A stretch of DNA of 64,000 nucleotides. Source: Pholis gunnellus (taxonomy: Eukaryota; Chordata; Actinopteri; Perciformes; Pholidae). Of this stretch, positions 60,981 to 64,000 are shown piece by piece. Below the pieces are notes generated by a model, which saw nothing but the letters and a program-made list of their open reading frames with translations, was not told the DNA's origin and did not search any database. Position 1 is the first letter of the stretch. Each line of letters begins with the position of its first letter. A program made the position numbers and the translations under genes. The stretch is taken from contig OU342817.1 of NCBI GenBank assembly GCA_910591455.2, positions 11,690,415 through 11,754,414 on the forward strand. The letters are read 5' to 3'.

Positions 60981-63900
60981 ATAATGAATAGATTCATTGA
61001 AAAGGAAAGCAATCACTAGTTGAAGCTCACAGTGCAGAGAGGAGCATGTCTGCAGAGCCCAGTGACAGTGTCTGGATGACTGTCAGCGATGTTAAAGTGT
61101 TATGTCATTTAATATGCTTTTCTTTTCTTTCTCTGGGTTTTGTTTTCTGCAGAGAAGAACATCAGAAAATGTGTGCATGTGTGAATTGAGACGTGCTGTT
61201 GATGACTCTTACGAAGCAGGGGCCTTGAGGCAGCGCTAAGGGTTCTTCACTTTCACCCAAAGAAGAAGAACAGGCGGAGTGTGCGGTCACGACCACAGAC
61301 CAACGCATTCTCCCTCCGGACGCCTCAAATACCGACGTTTGGTCAGTGGTCCTAAACTTCAAGTTGAGACGCTCTAGTTCCCCTTCCAGTGTCCCGTTTT
61401 GAACGTGTCAGGGACGGCTTGTCAATATACGTTCGTTACGTGCATAGTGTCTTTTCAAAATAAACTTCTGTCTTCACAGTAAGATACTGTTTAGGCAACA
61501 AAACCTCTCAGTTAGCTTTAGGAAAAGAGCACGGTTGACATTAACTTGAATGACGACCACCGACAAACATCCGACAAAACGTCTATGTTTACTTTTAGTT
61601 TTGCATGGGACACAAACAAACAGTCCAGTGTATGTTTGACCCATCCACCTCTTGCTCTTTATACCAAGCTGCTCTTTATACATCAACCGCTCCGATCGTC
61701 TAATAATGACGCCGGTGGGTTTGAATTGGAGTTAGTAAAAAAAAAGCTTCTCACCTGGAAGCTACTTGACGTCCTCCTGGATCCATCTTTTTCCTGTATG
61801 TCACATTCCATGTAGCATTTTGTCGCTGTCTTTATTGTAATTTTATTTGTAATGTTTCTTCCGTTTTTTCCTGTTAAAGAGGTTCGTTTTAGGGATTTCT
61901 TTCTTTATCTGAAGACAGAGGGCGTCGTATGCTGTACACATTGTAAAGCTCCCACAAGGCAAATGTGTGATTCATATTGGGATACATAACTAAAATTGAA
62001 TTGACTTCACATAATTTGAACCCATATCACAAACATTGCTCCTTATTATAATCAAGCTAAAAACAACACGTCTGTCTTGGTTTCTGAAAAACGGCACTTT
62101 CAACCCAAAAGAAAGAACATGTGTTCCAGGGTATTAGTTATGTATTTTGTGTCATGCTGACAGACTGCTAGTCTGACACTGTGCAACACTATAAACTCAT
62201 CACAGGCTTTGCTGGTTGGTTCATTAAGCAGAACGATGTCAATGAGGCAGCAGAAACACAAAGCAGTGCATGTCAATGAACAGGAAGATTTCAGGATGAC
62301 CTAACGTACCCTCAGAGACATGCAGGGTGTTTACTGTGGCTAAGTTCTTTGCAGCGCAGCAAACTGTTGGTGCAGTTCAGTGCAGTATCTTTTCTCCTCT
62401 ACAGCTCTAAAGAAGTCTAATCCATAATTATGTTTATCCCCTCTTTTGCAGAGGTTGTTAGACTTTCTGTCACTGCTACTGACTTTGAGGAAAAGGGCAG
62501 CGGTGACACTCTGCCGCACTACTGCCTCTCCAAACTTGGGTGGAGGCTTTTTTTAGATTTCGCCAAAGTTTACAGAAGAGTTCGTAGCCTGCAGTGCCAG
62601 TGACATTGGCTCACTTCAAACAATGTTAAGGATCGGCACTAAAGGATATTCTTCAGAAATAAATAATAATAAATAACCCCTACGTGGGAAATACTCAAGA
62701 ACTGAGGGCTCTCAATTCAGGATGTATACAATCAGAAAGGAAGCAAATCAAGTGAACCATCCGGGTGGAAGAGTGGAGCACAAGTCCATCATTCTTTTGT
62801 TTAGAATGTGAGAATGGAGGTCTTTAGCCTTTAAGAAGACGTGACTGGTGCTATACGCCTGCTGATCGCTCGACTCAGAGCGACCTGTCAGGATGAATTT
62901 GCGATTTAACAGTAATTACGTGAAATCCTTACACAAGCGTCTCTATAGCTTTGACCACTTTATTGTTTTATGACCTGACTTGCTGTGCCTTATAAGAAAG
63001 GATAACTTTTTAGTCTCTTCTCCCAACATTGCAGGCCTGGGTTCGGTGCACTTACTTCCTCCTTAATGTCCTACAGCCATCACAATAACGTGACAGCTTT
63101 GTTTACAAGACCACTTCTCATGGGACAAGGCACTGGAGGCTTCGTTTTGACCTTGTGGCTGACGTTTTTACAGAATATAAACACATTCAAACATTTTAAC
63201 TCTATCAACCATCCGGTCTTTTCATCAAGCTAAGCTCAACTAACTGTCTGCTTGCTGTGGCTATATGCAGTAATGAGAGTTAATGTTGAACTATTCCTTT
63301 AACTCTCTTAATTCATTTGTTTTTATTTATTTAGTATGTTCTACTAATATTATGAACTATTACCATGAATGATATCTGTATGTATGCATGTTTGCATGTT
63401 TGTTGATACATTTTAATGAAACAATCAAACTGTGACCTTACCTCCACAAATGAACAAAAAGAAAGCGAAAGATTTTCCTCTAACTGTTTCATCATCTATT
63501 TCATTTATTGCATTATGTGCTTTGTATTGTGGGTTTACATTAAGAGCACATCCAGAGAACCAGGTGCATTTACTATGCAAACTCGCTGTTTTGAGTGCAC
63601 CTATCTGTCATTGAATTGTAATTGTTTCCCCCTGTCTGAATGGCCTTCATTCTCAAAACCTGCTTAGTATGGCGTGTGGAGTTTAGATATTGCACTTCAC
63701 CTTTCCGACACTAGGAGGCGCTTGTGTTCCATGAGTGACTGAGCCTTCACTGAAACATATACAGCCGGTTGCATCATGATGTAATATATCCCACTGTCCT
63801 CATGCCAGATGAAATCCACAACCCAAATTTCAGTTGGTTTAGGCTTCTCGTTCTCCTCGCTCTGTGTCACCACCTGTCGCAAAGGACGAGGAGGAGAGGA

Positions 63901-64000
63901 GGGCTTGGAGGGGGCACACAGTCACAAGCGCTCTTCATCACCACAGCTACCTTTAAACTTGGCCGTGGAGTCATTTCTGCAACATGCAAGTTGGAGCAGC
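60981..64000. other. Intergenic to window end
   Basis: About 3 kb of AT-rich DNA without a recognisable gene. A CTCF-like core, CACTAGGAGGCGCT, lies near 63709; it is a good but not perfect match. The last 130 bases are more GC-rich and might approach another gene, but no exon can be called. Confidence 0.45.

Overview
The window is nuclear DNA of a ray-finned fish, most likely a percomorph teleost. Genes are split by GT-AG introns and AATAAA poly(A) signals are present. (GT)n/(CA)n microsatellites are abundant and several interspersed repeats look teleost-like. One gene is a class II CPD photolyase, which placental mammals lack. No prokaryotic operon, CRISPR array, phage or plasmid feature was seen. 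All gene names come from reading translations and recalling families; no database search was run.

Layout, left to right. (1) ahsg (fetuin-A, + strand, 16-2569) is a complete seven-exon liver plasma glycoprotein with all 12 family cysteines. (2) A six-exon secreted protein on the - strand (7563-4030) has two ZP-N-like cysteine modules, then nine proline-rich FYP repeats. It is the least familiar gene here. (3) pfn2 (profilin-2, - strand, 13526-10591) has a normal last exon, and downstream of it a second, frameshifted profilin last exon that looks like a dying alternative exon. (4) tsc22d2 (+, 18093-34573) has a large first exon, a 75-nt cassette exon, a short-isoform first exon at 32998 and the TSC-box/leucine-zipper exons. 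(5) fyttd1 (UIF mRNA-export adaptor, - strand, 39993-36946, nine exons) lies tail-to-tail with tsc22d2. (6) phr (class II CPD photolyase, +, 40321-44303, ten exons) lies head-to-head with fyttd1 across a 327-bp shared promoter carrying NRF1 and ZNF143-type motifs. (7) An nmur1-like neuromedin U receptor (- strand, 54945-52726, three coding exons) has a probable 5' UTR exon ending at 56032.

The rest is intergenic or intronic DNA with microsatellites, decayed LINE fragments, teleost interspersed repeats and one DNA transposon with long terminal inverted repeats that holds a deleted L2/CR1-type LINE (49058-50007). The human counterparts of ahsg, pfn2, tsc22d2 and fyttd1 all lie on human 3q, so this is probably a reshuffled piece of an old vertebrate synteny block. 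The genes do not form a pathway.

No wholly new system is claimed. The best leads are the ZP-N/FYP-repeat gene, the relict profilin exon, the in-frame N-terminal extension of the photolyase with its bidirectional promoter, the short tsc22d2 first exon and the nested transposon.
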